NCBI GenBank assembly: GCA_949296455.1
Contig: CASFOZ010000003.1
Span: 99,659 to 163,658 of the forward strand
Source: an uncultured Eubacteriales bacterium
Lineage (GTDB): Bacteria > Bacillota > Clostridia > Christensenellales > CALVMC01
DNA length: 64,000 nucleotides
Reading direction: 5' to 3'
The notes beneath the pieces are model-generated. The model ran no database searches and was not told the origin of the DNA. It saw only the letters and a program-made list of their open reading frames with translations. The translations under genes were made by a program, and so were the position numbers. Below are positions 34,796 to 44,900 of the stretch, one piece after another. How positions within the stretch are numbered: position 1 is the first letter of the stretch; every line of letters starts with the position of its first letter.

Positions 34796-36118
34796 TTATT
34801 TAAATTCATCGAAAGGATTATCGTCATTTTTGTTATTACTGTTTAAATTTTGGTTTTTCTCAAAATCGTCAAATACTTTGAAATTATTTCCGTCCGAAAA
34901 AATTTCGTCGAGATTTACCTCTTTAAACTCATTTTCTTCTTTCGGCAAAGCGTCCTGTTCTTTTTTAAGTTTGCGATAAATCAAGAAGAAAACAACAACG
35001 GCCAAGATAAGAACAATAGCATACATTCCGTAAATAAAATAATTATTGAAAAGCAAACCGTAATCGTAATAATCTTGAGTTGACTTAATCATTTCGTTTT
35101 CAAAATACTCGCCTGTGATTCCGTAAATGACAACATTCACAGCCGTATTGAGGTCTGAATTTAATTTTTCCAAGCCTATATTTTCTATAAGATATCCGAG
35201 ATTATCGCTGGGAGTATGCATGATTTCCGCTTTGTTTTCGACTTCACAGCTTAATCCGTACATCGATTCGAGATTTGCGCTGAAAATGCTTATGCTGTTT
35301 ATTCCTTCTTTAACGAATACGGCATTATCGCTCATAATACCGTAATGATAATATGACAAATCGGCAAGCTCATTTTCAAGAGTAATAATATTTTTCTTAC
35401 CGTCAAGTATATTTATATTAAATTTCTGAAGGTCAATAATTTTCCTGAAATAATCCAAATGATACCTTTCAACCTCGTCTGCGTAAATATAGGTATAATC
35501 TCCTCCTGCCACCGAATCGAGATTAACGGAAAGAAGAATACCGCTTTTTTCTTGCTCTGATAAACTTTTGAGGTATTCGTTACTGCCGTAAAGACCTAAT
35601 TCTTCTGCCGCATAGAAAACAAACTCGATATCGAAATCGAAAGATATGTTTTTTATTTTATCCGCAATTGCAAGAAGAGCCGCAACGCCTGTTCCGTTAT
35701 CGTAAGCACCTTCACTTTTCTCCTCATAACCTTCATAAGTGTAATTATCGTAATGCGCTCCGATAATAACTTTGTATCCGTTGTTTTCCGTTCCTTTTTT
35801 TATTCCGATGACATTATAATCGGTAATAACCGTTCCTTCATCGCTTATATATTTTACTTCTTGTTTATACGAATCTCCTTTCTTTTCAAGACCTAAATCA
35901 ATAAAACGAGACGAAAGATAATCGGAAGCCGCTTTGCAACCTTCGCTTCCCGCTTCTCTTTCAGGACAGTTTTCTAAAAAGTTAACAAGATAATTATACG
36001 CCGTTAAATCTTCAGCAAGCGCAATATTGTTTTTGACAGAAAACAAAACAAAAGCACTGCAAGACAGAAAAGTTATAACGAGGGCAAAAGAAATAAATTT
36101 TATAAATACTTTATTCAT
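34796..36118 (-). CDS. Membrane-anchored M28-family zinc peptidase
   Basis: 440 residues. A signal sequence (1-35) leads to an extracellular M28 exopeptidase-like domain: GAHYDNYTYEG (zinc His and Asp), YDNGTGVAALL, FYAAEELGLYGSNEYL (catalytic Glu pair), and NLDSVAGGDYTYI. A single helix (about 360-385) then anchors it, and the last 55 residues are an acidic/Asn-rich tail on the cytosolic side. It most likely trims peptides at the cell surface. It is preceded by a small membrane gene (10-nt gap) and followed by cdaA after 59 nt. Confidence 0.82.
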   Translation of the reverse strand: MNKVFIKFISFALVITFLSCSAFVLFSVKNNIALAEDLTAYNYLVNFLENCPEREAGSEGCKAASDYLSSRFIDLGLEKKGDSYKQEVKYISDEGTVITDYNVIGIKKGTENNGYKVIIGAHYDNYTYEGYEEKSEGAYDNGTGVAALLAIADKIKNISFDFDIEFVFYAAEELGLYGSNEYLKSLSEQEKSGILLSVNLDSVAGGDYTYIYADEVERYHLDYFRKIIDLQKFNINILDGKKNIITLENELADLSYYHYGIMSDNAVFVKEGINSISIFSANLESMYGLSCEVENKAEIMHTPSDNLGYLIENIGLEKLNSDLNTAVNVVIYGITGEYFENEMIKSTQDYYDYGLLFNNYFIYGMYAIVLILAVVVFFLIYRKLKKEQDALPKEENEFKEVNLDEIFSDGNNFKVFDDFEKNQNLNSNNKNDDNPFDEFK

Positions 36119-36128
36119 ACTGTCCTCC

Positions 36129-36731
36129 TTAAAATACGAAAATTACAACAAGTATAAGCGGTAACTGAAAAGTCGCCATAACCGTTGCACGGTTTGAAGG
36201 TTTGCAGAACTTTTTAAGATAAAAAAGAACCAGTAACCCTAACACTATCGTTTTTATTACAAGTTTAATTACTATATAAAAACTGTTTAGTAACGGAATA
36301 TATAAAGGAAGAAAATTAAAACTTCCTATAACGATATTTAAAATTATAAAAAATACTCTTGCCCAGAATTTATAATCGTAAACATTGATAGGATATTCCG
36401 GAAATTTCGCCATAAATGCGCCGCTTCCGCCGGCAGGTCTGTTTTCTTTAAAAATCCGCCCCGCATATACCCTTCTTAAATAGTTGTATGATAATCTGAG
36501 AAAAAATTCGAAAAGCAATAAAGCTATTCCTGCAGTAATTATAAGAGCGAACCAAAACACGGTAGCTGCATAACTTTCCGTAATAGCAAAACCCATATAC
36601 GGCATAAGTGCAAATGTCAAAGTCAAACCGTAATAGCAAGAATACATGTAAGTTAAAAAAAGCAGAACCATCAAAACGATATTATAGGTTTTGTTTTGAG
36701 TATAATTATCTGTTGAAAAAAATTTATTCAT
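36129..36731 (-). CDS. Four-to-five-helix membrane protein, unknown
   Basis: 200 residues, mostly hydrophobic, with helices at about 18-40, 55-80, 125-150 and 155-195. A central loop RRVYAGRIFKENRPAGGSG is basic and should face the cytosol. I do not recognise the family. It is transcribed ahead of the M28 peptidase gene and shares its operon (10-nt gap, AGAGGTG ribosome site). A partner role for the peptidase is only a guess. Confidence 0.6.
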   Translation of the reverse strand: MNKFFSTDNYTQNKTYNIVLMVLLFLTYMYSCYYGLTLTFALMPYMGFAITESYAATVFWFALIITAGIALLLFEFFLRLSYNYLRRVYAGRIFKENRPAGGSGAFMAKFPEYPINVYDYKFWARVFFIILNIVIGSFNFLPLYIPLLNSFYIVIKLVIKTIVLGLLVLFYLKKFCKPSNRATVMATFQLPLILVVIFVF

Positions 36732-36764
36732 ATCTCACCTCTTTACTTGTTAATCTTTAATCAA

Positions 36765-37712
36765 TTAACCGAAAGTGACAAAATCTATTGCAGTTTCAAG
36801 AGCGTTTATATCGCTCATTTCCCCTTTTTTAAATCTGTACTCGCAATTCTGTAAATAATCCACTATTTTTTTTAGCTTAAGTTGAGACATTTTTTTCCCT
36901 TCTTTCATTGCCATCTCAACGGCATAAACTTTAACATTCAATTTAGAAGCTATATCGCTTAAAGACATATCGGAAATCACAGAATGCAACATTCGTCTGA
37001 ATTGAGCCGTTATTAGTCCCAAAAGAGCTGAAGGAGATTTCCCGTCCGATAAAAGCCTACTTTTAACATCGTTAATCTTCTGAGTATCTTTTGAGAGCAA
37101 AGCCTTCGATAATTCAAATACTTCGTAATCGGTTTCGGAATTAACCACTTCGTCTATATAAAGCGGATTAATTTTTTTGTCGTCAAAAAAATAAGCCTTT
37201 AATTTTATTATTTCGTTATTTATCTTTCCTATGTATGAACCGCATTTTTTTACTATAAGATTTATCGTATCGCTGTCACAAATATAGCCGTCCGACTCAA
37301 AAGAATTTTTAACGAAAGTATATGCGCTTCTCTCATCGGCTCTAGAACAATCTATTTCAACGGTTTCAAAAGGCAGATTTTTAAAAACTTCGCTTTTAAA
37401 ACACGAAAATATAAGTATAGTCTTTTCGGAACAATTGGAATAGATTTTGTTAAATTTATCGCTGTTTATTTTATCGGTGCGAATGAGAACGGCTCTGAGC
37501 TCGTCAAAAATAGGATAAACGGCGACTGCTTCTATAACTTCCGACAAATCGAAATCCTCTTCAAAAATTCTGAAATTAAGTTCTTTATTCGAAATAACCG
37601 AAACAATTTCTTTTACCGCAAGTTTTTTGACATAAAAATCGTCGCCGTATAATATAAACGGACCTTTTCTGTTATTATTGAGTACGGCAGACAATTCCCA
37701 GGCTCTTATCAT
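36765..37712 (-). CDS. holA: DNA polymerase III subunit delta
   Basis: Clamp-loader delta subunit that opens the sliding clamp. The 315 residues start MIRAWELSAVLNNNRKGPFILYGDDFYVKK (family opening with GDDxYV-like motif). They have the variable ATPase-like fold with FDLSEVIEAV and a helical C-terminal collar domain ending ALETAIDFVTFG. The motif set is weak, as for all HolA, but length and order are right. It starts 3 nt after the glyA stop without a visible ribosome site, suggesting translational coupling. Confidence 0.85.
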   Translation of the reverse strand: MIRAWELSAVLNNNRKGPFILYGDDFYVKKLAVKEIVSVISNKELNFRIFEEDFDLSEVIEAVAVYPIFDELRAVLIRTDKINSDKFNKIYSNCSEKTILIFSCFKSEVFKNLPFETVEIDCSRADERSAYTFVKNSFESDGYICDSDTINLIVKKCGSYIGKINNEIIKLKAYFFDDKKINPLYIDEVVNSETDYEVFELSKALLSKDTQKINDVKSRLLSDGKSPSALLGLITAQFRRMLHSVISDMSLSDIASKLNVKVYAVEMAMKEGKKMSQLKLKKIVDYLQNCEYRFKKGEMSDINALETAIDFVTFG

Positions 37713-37715
37713 TTA

Positions 37716-38972
37716 TCAAAACGATACATCGTTATCGTATAAAGGATATTTCTTGCAAAGAGCGGAGACCTTTTCCGAGACACTGCCTATTGCATTTTCC
37801 CCTTGGTAAATAATCTCAGAAATACAATCTGCAATAACTTTCATATCTTCTTCTTTCATTCCTCTTGCAGTTACGCTCGGAGTTCCTATTCTTATACCCG
37901 AAGTAACAAAAGGTTTTTGAGTATCGAAAGGTATAGCGTTTTTATTTACTGTAATATGGGCTTTATCCAAAAGACCTTCTATTTCTTTTCCCGTAAGATT
38001 CTTAGCGGTAAGGTCGATAAGCATTAAATGATTATCCGTTCCGCCTGAAACTATATCTATACCGTTTTTCAAAAGAGCCTTTGAAAGAACTTCGGCATTT
38101 TTAACTATCTGCTTTTGATAAGACTTAAATTCTTTTGACTGAGCCTCTTTAAAAGCAACAGCTTTTGCTGCGATAATATGCATAAGAGGTCCTCCCTGAG
38201 TGCCGGGGAAAACCGCTTTATCGACGGCAGCCGCATATTCCTGTTTGCACAGAATAAGACCGCCCCTCGGACCTCTCAATGTTTTATGAGTAGTAGAAGT
38301 AACTATATCGGCATAAGGAACTGGATTCTGATGAAGTCCAGCCGCAACGAGTCCTGCGATATGAGCCATATCGACCATAAGTTTAGCGCCTACCATATCG
38401 GCAATTTCCTTAAATTTTTTAAAATCAAGTTTTCTCGGATATGCGCTTGCTCCGCAAACTATAAGAGCAGGCTTACATTCCTTGGCAATTTTTTCCACTT
38501 CTTCGTAATCTATGGTAGAATTTTTTTCCTTACTTACGCCATACGGAACAATATTAAAATATTTACCCGAAACATTTACAGGGCTTCCGTGCGTTAAATG
38601 TCCGCCGTGTGCAAGGTTCATACCCATAATGGTGTCGCCCGGTTTTAAAAGAGCAAAATAAGCGGCGAAGTTTGCGTTTGCTCCGCTGTGAGGCTGAACG
38701 TTGGCATGCTCTGCGCCGAAAAGTTCCTTTGCCCTTTCAATGGCTAGTTTTTCAACTATATCGACATATTCGCAACCGCCGTAATATCTTTTTTCGGGAT
38801 ATCCCTCGGCATACTTGTTTGTTAAAAAAGAACCGGCTGCCGCCATAACGGCAGGGCTTACAAAGTTTTCGCTTGCAATAAGTTCGATATTGTTCTGCTG
38901 TCTTTTAAGTTCTAAAACCATTGCGTCGTAAAGTGCTTCGTCAGTTTTTTTAATTATGCTTAAATCTACCAT
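37716..38972 (-). CDS. glyA: Serine hydroxymethyltransferase
   Basis: PLP enzyme converting serine and THF to glycine and methylene-THF, the main one-carbon source. The 418 residues show [15 protein letters not shown], the [15 protein letters not shown] loop, [13 protein letters not shown], and the PLP-lysine motif [14 protein letters not shown] near residue 225. ATG 38972 follows AGAGG. It lies between trxA and holA in the long housekeeping operon and supplies the cofactor used by TrmFO and, after oxidation, by PurN and PurH. Confidence 0.97.
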   Translation of the reverse strand: MVDLSIIKKTDEALYDAMVLELKRQQNNIELIASENFVSPAVMAAAGSFLTNKYAEGYPEKRYYGGCEYVDIVEKLAIERAKELFGAEHANVQPHSGANANFAAYFALLKPGDTIMGMNLAHGGHLTHGSPVNVSGKYFNIVPYGVSKEKNSTIDYEEVEKIAKECKPALIVCGASAYPRKLDFKKFKEIADMVGAKLMVDMAHIAGLVAAGLHQNPVPYADIVTSTTHKTLRGPRGGLILCKQEYAAAVDKAVFPGTQGGPLMHIIAAKAVAFKEAQSKEFKSYQKQIVKNAEVLSKALLKNGIDIVSGGTDNHLMLIDLTAKNLTGKEIEGLLDKAHITVNKNAIPFDTQKPFVTSGIRIGTPSVTARGMKEEDMKVIADCISEIIYQGENAIGSVSEKVSALCKKYPLYDNDVSF

Positions 38973-38994
38973 AAATTTATCCTCTTTATAAATA

Positions 38995-39315
38995 TTATAA
39001 ATTTTTTGTAATCAAATTTTCTAAGACATTTTTTTGTCTTAATCCTACTACTTTCTCTACTATTTTTCCGTTTTTGAACATACACACGGTAGGGATACTC
39101 ATAATATCGTAATCCTGAGCGATATTTTCATATTCATCGATATTAAGTTTACATATATTAACTCTTCCCTCATAATCTTTGGCAAGCTGCTCTATAATCG
39201 GCGCCATAAGTTTACAAGGTCCGCACCATTCAGCCCAAAAATCAACAACGGTAAGATTCGAGCCGTTTACGGTTTCGGAAAAATTTTCATTCGTGAGTTC
39301 CGTTGCTTTTGCCAT
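38995..39315 (-). CDS. trxA: Thioredoxin
   Basis: 106-residue thioredoxin with the active site [12 protein letters not shown] near residue 32 and the cis-proline segment [12 protein letters not shown]. Soluble, with no signal peptide, so it is the cytosolic form. Strong ribosome site AAGGAGG. It is 24 nt after the RseC-like gene, and the pairing of a thioredoxin with an RseC-like protein hints at a joint redox role, though that is inference. Confidence 0.96.
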   Translation of the reverse strand: MAKATELTNENFSETVNGSNLTVVDFWAEWCGPCKLMAPIIEQLAKDYEGRVNICKLNIDEYENIAQDYDIMSIPTVCMFKNGKIVEKVVGLRQKNVLENLITKNL

Positions 39316-39339
39316 ATAATCCTCCTTAAAAAACTTTTT

Positions 39340-39870
39340 CTATTTGTTTAATTCTGAATCTTCGTTATTTAAATCAATAGTTTCAGTATTGTTATTCTGA
39401 ATAGATTCATCGGAAATCTCAATATTTTCTCTGCCGTTTTTGATATCATTGTTATCAGTGTCCGATACGGAAAGAATTGAAATCATTTCCGGTTTAAATC
39501 CTTTTTTCTTCGATATTACGAACTTATCGAGAAGATAAGCGATAACAAATCCTAAAACGAGCATTGAAACGGCTGCAATTATCTGAGCGATTTCTCCCAA
39601 AGACATAAATGCAAGAATTCCCACTGCAACGAGTATCAACGGAATAACATAAACTATAAACGATGCCGTAAGTACAAATCTGTCTCCCATTTCCACATTT
39701 ACTCTGTCTCCTGCTTTTGCATTGAGTTTATTATCTATAGTAACGCTTACGGTCATGCTTCCTTTTCTGACAACGCACATACCGCATTTATCGCAAGCGG
39801 ATTTACGAGGAAATTCCACTACCGCTCTGTTCTTTTTATCGACTTTTTTTACCGTACCTGTTTCAACCAT
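39340..39870 (-). CDS. RseC/MucC-like (SoxR-reducing) membrane protein
   Basis: 176 residues from ATG 39870 (MVETGTVKKVDKKNRAVVEF); a longer frame starts only with TTG. It has the RseC family pattern: a small N-terminal domain with four cysteines (ACDKCGMC plus a following basic stretch), then two membrane helices (about 60-80 and 85-108). After them is an acidic, Asn-rich tail of 50 residues not found in usual RseC. Related proteins are Rnf-associated or SoxR-reducing in Proteobacteria; in Clostridia the role is unclear. No rnf genes are seen here. Confidence 0.8.
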   Translation of the reverse strand: MVETGTVKKVDKKNRAVVEFPRKSACDKCGMCVVRKGSMTVSVTIDNKLNAKAGDRVNVEMGDRFVLTASFIVYVIPLILVAVGILAFMSLGEIAQIIAAVSMLVLGFVIAYLLDKFVISKKKGFKPEMISILSVSDTDNNDIKNGRENIEISDESIQNNNTETIDLNNEDSELNK

Positions 39871-39895
39871 TTTTCTGCCTGACAAAATATTTTTA

Positions 39896-40564
39896 TTAAT
39901 TTTCTATTAATTTGTTTATAATATACCCGCATATCGTGCTACCCATAATAGCAGGAATATACGAAATACTTCCTATAATTCTTTCTTTTTTATCGGCAAC
40001 GCCGCAAGCATAAACCACATCGAGAGAGTTAATATTAATTTCACGCAGCTTATGTCTGATTTTTTTTGCCAATCCGTCGCCGCTTGTTTTATATATATCG
40101 GTAACTTCGAACTTGCACAAGTTATATCGGTTACCTGCACCCATTGCGGAAATGATAGGATAATTGTTGTCCTTTGCGTATTTTATCAAATCTACTTTGT
40201 TTTCAACATTATCTATACAATCTGCAATAAAGTCTATTTTCCCTTTTAGATAAGTACCTATATTTTCTTTGGTAATAAATTTAGGTATTATACTTAGTTT
40301 TGCATTACTTATATTTTCTATCCTTTTTTTAAATTCCTCGGCTTTGTTTTTTCCTATATTAGATTTCGTTGCAATAATTTGCCTGTTAAGATTACTCTCT
40401 TCTATATTATCTCCGTCGGCTAAAATCAAATTACCTGTTCCGCATCTTGCAAGTTCTTCCGCAACAAAACCTCCTACTCCGCCAAGTCCGACAACCGCAA
40501 CGGTGGCATTGGAAAGAATATCGAATTTTTCCTGTCCGATAAGTTCAACCGTTCTTCTGTTCAT
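39896..40564 (-). CDS. tcdA: tRNA t6A dehydratase TcdA (ThiF/E1-like)
   Basis: 222-residue E1-like adenylating enzyme with the Rossmann loop VAVVGLGGVGGFVAEEL, ATP-binding DGDNIEESNLNRQI, and FIADCIDNVENKVDLI. The family member closest in layout is TcdA (CsdL), which cyclises t6A to ct6A. It overlaps the aspS end by 20 nt, an arrangement frequent in Clostridia. It could in principle act as another ThiF-type enzyme. TsaB and TsaE, which contribute to its substrate, are encoded at 14184-15184. Confidence 0.85.
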   Translation of the reverse strand: MNRRTVELIGQEKFDILSNATVAVVGLGGVGGFVAEELARCGTGNLILADGDNIEESNLNRQIIATKSNIGKNKAEEFKKRIENISNAKLSIIPKFITKENIGTYLKGKIDFIADCIDNVENKVDLIKYAKDNNYPIISAMGAGNRYNLCKFEVTDIYKTSGDGLAKKIRHKLREININSLDVVYACGVADKKERIIGSISYIPAIMGSTICGYIINKLIEN

Positions 40565-42344
40565 CGTTCTGTATAGAAAGTCTGAGCTCTTTTAATTGCT
40601 TGTCCTCAACCGGAGAAGGGGCATCACTCATAAGACAACTTGCGTTCTGAACTTTCGGAAATGCAATAACGTCTTTTATGTTGTCTACTCCCGTAAACAA
40701 CATAACAAGTCTGTCGAGTCCGAAAGCAAGACCTCCGTGCGGAGGAACACCGTATTTGAATGCGTCTACAAAAAATCCGAATCTGTCTTTTATATCTTGT
40801 TCCGAAAGACCTATCAAGTCGAACATTTTTTTCTGCATATTTCTGTCATGAATTCTTATACTTCCGCCACCTGCTTCCTGTCCGTTTATAACAAGGTCAT
40901 AAGCGTTTGCTCTGATTTTTTCCGGCGCTTTGTCAATGTATTTCAAATCTTCCTGTTTAGGACTTGTAAAAGGATGATGCATTGCGACATATCTTTGTTC
41001 TTCTTCGTTATACTCGAGAAGAGGGAAATCTTTTATCCATAGAATATCAAAAATACTTTCGTCAATCAAAGAATATTTTTTTGCTATAAAACATCTTAAA
41101 AGTCCTAATGTTTCCAACAAGAATTTATCCTTGCTTTCTGCAGCGATAAAAATAATATCTCCCTTTTCCGCATTCATGATTTTGCAAATCGAATCGGTAA
41201 TTTCATCGTTTAAAAATTTGGAAATCGAAGAAGAAACACCTTCGTTTTTCAACGATATATAATAAAGTCCCTTTGCACCGCACGATTTAGCGTAATCGCA
41301 TATTTCATCTATATTTTTGCGTGTGAGAGTGTTTGAAAGGCCTTTTGCGTTTATGGCACGAACTTTACCGCCGTTTTTTATAACCTCGTCAAAGTTAACG
41401 AAAGAGCATTTTTTCACTTCTTTCGTTATATCTTTTATTTTCATATCGAATCGTGTATCCGGTTTGTCGCTGCCGTAATTTTCCATCGCTTCTTGATAAC
41501 TCATTCTTCTGAAAGGCTTATCGAAATTAATTTTAAGACATTCTTTAAAAAGTTCTTTTATAAGCCCTTCGGCAATTTCCATAACGTCTTCTTCGTTATT
41601 GACAAAACTCATTTCAAGGTCAATCTGAGAAAATTCAGGTTGTCTGTTCGCTCTTAAATCTTCATCTCTGAAACACCGTGCAATCTGATAATATCTGTCA
41701 AAGCCTGCAATCATTAAAAGCTGTTTGAATAGCTGCGGAGACTGCGGCAAAGCATAAAATTCACCGGGATGAACTCTGCTCGGGACAAGGTAATCCCTTG
41801 CGCCTTCGGGAGTGGATTTTCCGAGAAAAGGAGTCTCGATTTCCATAAACCCGTTTTGTGAAAGATAATTTCTCGCAACTTTTGAGATACTGTCACGCAT
41901 AGCGAAAATCTTTTGAAGATAAGGTCTTCTGAGGTCAAGATAACGGTATTTCAAACGAAGGGCTTCGTTTGCGTTGACGTCATCGGAAATAAAGAACGGA
42001 GTAACATCGGCTTCGGAAAGAATTGTAAGTTTTTCCGCATTGATTTCTATTTCGCCCGTAGGAAGATTTTTATTGATATTTTTTTCGCCTCTGAGTGACA
42101 CGGTTCCCGTCACGGAGATTACAAATTCGTTCTTCAATTTGATACACTGTTCGAAAAGTTTTTCGTCCGAAGTTTTATCGAACCTTATCTGAACGATACC
42201 CGTTCTGTCTCTTAAATCCACAAAAAAGATTGTGCCTAAATTTCTGTATTTGGCAACAAAACCGTTAGCAGTAACTTTTTTACCTATATCGTCAGTTCTG
42301 AACTGACCGCACATTTTTGTTCTTTTTTCCATAGTGTTTTCCAT
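40545..42344 (-). CDS. aspS: Aspartyl-tRNA synthetase
   Basis: Class IIb synthetase. Start chosen at ATG 42344, because the longer frame begins with TTG inside hisS; this gives 599 residues. An N-terminal OB-fold anticodon domain (about 15-110) precedes the catalytic core with SPQLFKQLLM, FRDEDLRANRQPEF (motif 2), a bacterial GAD insertion (about 290-400), and the ATP motif GLAFGLDRLVMLFTG (motif 3). It begins one nucleotide after the hisS stop, with the ribosome site inside hisS. Confidence 0.96.
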   Translation of the reverse strand: MENTMEKRTKMCGQFRTDDIGKKVTANGFVAKYRNLGTIFFVDLRDRTGIVQIRFDKTSDEKLFEQCIKLKNEFVISVTGTVSLRGEKNINKNLPTGEIEINAEKLTILSEADVTPFFISDDVNANEALRLKYRYLDLRRPYLQKIFAMRDSISKVARNYLSQNGFMEIETPFLGKSTPEGARDYLVPSRVHPGEFYALPQSPQLFKQLLMIAGFDRYYQIARCFRDEDLRANRQPEFSQIDLEMSFVNNEEDVMEIAEGLIKELFKECLKINFDKPFRRMSYQEAMENYGSDKPDTRFDMKIKDITKEVKKCSFVNFDEVIKNGGKVRAINAKGLSNTLTRKNIDEICDYAKSCGAKGLYYISLKNEGVSSSISKFLNDEITDSICKIMNAEKGDIIFIAAESKDKFLLETLGLLRCFIAKKYSLIDESIFDILWIKDFPLLEYNEEEQRYVAMHHPFTSPKQEDLKYIDKAPEKIRANAYDLVINGQEAGGGSIRIHDRNMQKKMFDLIGLSEQDIKDRFGFFVDAFKYGVPPHGGLAFGLDRLVMLFTGVDNIKDVIAFPKVQNASCLMSDAPSPVEDKQLKELRLSIQNDEQKNG

Positions 42345-42345
42345 A

Positions 42346-43593
42346 TTATTCCGCAAAAAACTTAATTATATCTGAAATTTTTATTTCTTTGACATCGGAA
42401 GATTTCATATTTTTAATTTTACACAACCCGGTTTTAATTTCGTCGTCGCCTAAAACCACACAGTACTGAGCTTTTATTTTATCTGCATATTTCATTTGAG
42501 ACTTTAAACTTCTTCCCATGATATCGGTTTCGGCGATTATTCCTGAGCTTCGTAATTCATAAACGGTTTTCAACGCAAATTCTTTTGCTTTTTCCGTCGC
42601 AACAGAAATAAAAACGGCAGGAAATATTTCGTTAAAAATATCCGGATTACTGTTCTCGATAAGTAAAAGCAGTCTTTCAATACCCATTCCGAAACCTACC
42701 GCCGGAACATCTTCACCGCCTAACTGTTTGGTAAGTCCGTTATATCTTCCTCCTCCGCAAACTGTGGACTTGGCGCCGAGTTTATCGCTGACAAATTCGA
42801 ATACCGTTCTGTAATAGTAGTCGAGTCCTCTTACAATCATCGGATTTTCCACAAAATCAATATCGAGATTTTTTAATATCAATTTTAATTTTTCGTGATG
42901 CTCTCTGCAATCGTTACAAAGATAATCTAAAATTTTAGGTGCGTTTTTTGCGATTTCAGAACATGTTTCTTCTTTACAATCCAAAAGGCGCAAAGGATTT
43001 TTTTCAAGTCTTTCCTTACAGGTTTTACATATTTTATCCTTATGTTTATCGTAATATTTTTTTAAAGCGTTATTGTACTCTTTTCTGCAAACCGGACAAC
43101 CTATACTGTTTATTTCGAGAACGGGATTCAATTTGAAACGGTCAAAAAGAGTTTTGGCAAGAGAAATAATATCTGCGTCCGCTTCGGGCGTTTTTGCCCC
43201 GTAAAGTTCTGCGCCGAACTGATGATGTTCTCTTAGCCTTCCGGCCTGAGGTCTTTCATACCTGAAAACAGGAGTTATGTAGAACATTTTGACAGGAAGA
43301 ATTCCTGCGTAAAGGTTGTTTTCTATAAAACTTCTTGCAACGCCTGCCGTTCCTTCCGGTTTTAAAGTAATACTTCTTCCGCCTTTGTCTTCGAATGTAT
43401 ACATTTCCTTATTGACGACATCGGTAGTCTCACCTACTCCTCTTAAAAAAAGTTCCGTATGTTCGAAAACGGGAGTTCTTATTTCTTTATAACAAAAAGC
43501 GTCGGCAACGCTTTTTGCTTGGTTTTCGATAAATCTCCATTTATAAGATTGAGAAGGCAATACGTCCTTAGTGCCTTTTGGTATGGTAATCAT
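42346..43593 (-). CDS. hisS: Histidyl-tRNA synthetase
   Basis: Class IIa synthetase, 415 residues. The HisRS marks are PKGTKDVLP at the start, RTPVFEHTELFLRGVGETTD, motif 2 MFRYERPQAGRLREHHQF-like (here FRYERPQAGRLREHHQFG), and the HisA region RGLDYYYRTVFEF. A cysteine-rich insertion with CxxC pairs (about 165-230: CPVC, CKTC, CNDC) may bind zinc. The start shares bases with the hslU stop (TAATG). Confidence 0.95.
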   Translation of the reverse strand: MITIPKGTKDVLPSQSYKWRFIENQAKSVADAFCYKEIRTPVFEHTELFLRGVGETTDVVNKEMYTFEDKGGRSITLKPEGTAGVARSFIENNLYAGILPVKMFYITPVFRYERPQAGRLREHHQFGAELYGAKTPEADADIISLAKTLFDRFKLNPVLEINSIGCPVCRKEYNNALKKYYDKHKDKICKTCKERLEKNPLRLLDCKEETCSEIAKNAPKILDYLCNDCREHHEKLKLILKNLDIDFVENPMIVRGLDYYYRTVFEFVSDKLGAKSTVCGGGRYNGLTKQLGGEDVPAVGFGMGIERLLLLIENSNPDIFNEIFPAVFISVATEKAKEFALKTVYELRSSGIIAETDIMGRSLKSQMKYADKIKAQYCVVLGDDEIKTGLCKIKNMKSSDVKEIKISDIIKFFAE

Positions 43594-44900
43594 TAAAGTA
43601 TATACTTCCTTAAATTCAAAGAATTTACCTCTTTGTCGAGGGTTTCCAAAACATATTTTTTATCTATAACGACATCTGTCATAACATCGAGTCCGCCGGC
43701 ATTAAAAGAAATATCTTCAAGTAACAATTCCATTACCGTATGAAGTCTTCTTGCGCCGATATTTTCTTTATTTTCATTTTCGCTTGCCGCAATTTTGGCA
43801 ATTTCTTCTATTGCGTCGTCTTTGAAAATGAGTCTTATATTATCTACTGCAAGAAGCTGAGCATATTGACTCGTTATAGAATTATCGGGTTTTGTAAGAA
43901 TGTTTATAAAATCTTTTTCCGAAAGACTTTCGAGAGTTACGCATATAGGAAATCTTCCTTGCAATTCAGGAATCAAATCGGAAATATTGGAAATGTGAAA
44001 TGCTCCCGCTGCAATAAACAGAATAAAATCCGTTCTTATTGCCCCGTATTTTGTTGTAACGCTGCAACCTTCGACTATGGGCAATATATCTCTCTGAACT
44101 CCTTCACGGGAAACATCGGGTCCGCCCTGATTTCCTTTGGCAGCAATTTTATCGATTTCGTCGATAAATATAATTCCTTCCTGTTCTGCTCTTCTTATTG
44201 CCTCAACATTTACGCTGTCGTTATCTATAAGTTTTTCCGATTCCTGGTCGAACAGAATTTTCTTTGCGTCGGAAACTTTGATTTTTCTTTTTTTCTTATT
44301 TTTAGGAATCATACCTCCGAAAATATCGCCGATATTGAGTTCTATACCGCTACCGGGCATAACGTTCATTGTTTTATGTGTTTCGGCAAGTTCGAGTTCC
44401 ACGATAAAATCGTCTAGTTTACCGGCTCTGTAATCTTCTATAACAGCTCCTAAATGCGCCTCATCGCTCATTCCGTCTTTTTTGGGAATTTGCATTGCAA
44501 GGGGTTTGACAAGTAACATTTCAACAGTTTTTAAAGCTTTGTCTTTTACTTCTTTTATTTTTTCTTCTTTAACGAGACGAACCGAAACTTCCGCAAGGTC
44601 TCTTATCATAGATTCGACATCACGTCCTACATAACCTACCTCGGTAAATTTAGTCGCTTCAACTTTAACGAAAGGTGCTTTAACGAGTTTAGCAAGCCTT
44701 CTTGCTATTTCGGTCTTACCTACGCCGGTAGGTCCTTTCATTATAATATTTTTTGGAGTAATTTCTTCTCTTTGTTCTTCGGTAAGTTTGCTTCTTCTGT
44801 ATCTGTTTCTGAGAGCGACCGCAACGGCTCTTTTAGCACTGTTCTGACCGATAATGTATCTGTCGAGTTCTGCAACGATTTTTTTAGGGGTTAAATTCAT
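43593..44900 (-). CDS. hslU: ATP-dependent protease ATPase subunit HslU (ClpY)
   Basis: AAA+ unfoldase that feeds HslV. 435 residues with the start LTPKKIVAELDRYIIGQ, Walker A GPTGVGKTEIARRLA, the EATKFTEVGYVGRDVES pore segment, an I-domain (about 110-230), Walker B GIIFIDEIDKIAA, and GARRLHTVMELLLEDISF. The C terminus ends NLRKYIL, similar to the tails that activate HslV. Start TGATG overlaps the hslV stop, so translation is coupled. Confidence 0.97.
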   Translation of the reverse strand: MNLTPKKIVAELDRYIIGQNSAKRAVAVALRNRYRRSKLTEEQREEITPKNIIMKGPTGVGKTEIARRLAKLVKAPFVKVEATKFTEVGYVGRDVESMIRDLAEVSVRLVKEEKIKEVKDKALKTVEMLLVKPLAMQIPKKDGMSDEAHLGAVIEDYRAGKLDDFIVELELAETHKTMNVMPGSGIELNIGDIFGGMIPKNKKKRKIKVSDAKKILFDQESEKLIDNDSVNVEAIRRAEQEGIIFIDEIDKIAAKGNQGGPDVSREGVQRDILPIVEGCSVTTKYGAIRTDFILFIAAGAFHISNISDLIPELQGRFPICVTLESLSEKDFINILTKPDNSITSQYAQLLAVDNIRLIFKDDAIEEIAKIAASENENKENIGARRLHTVMELLLEDISFNAGGLDVMTDVVIDKKYVLETLDKEVNSLNLRKYIL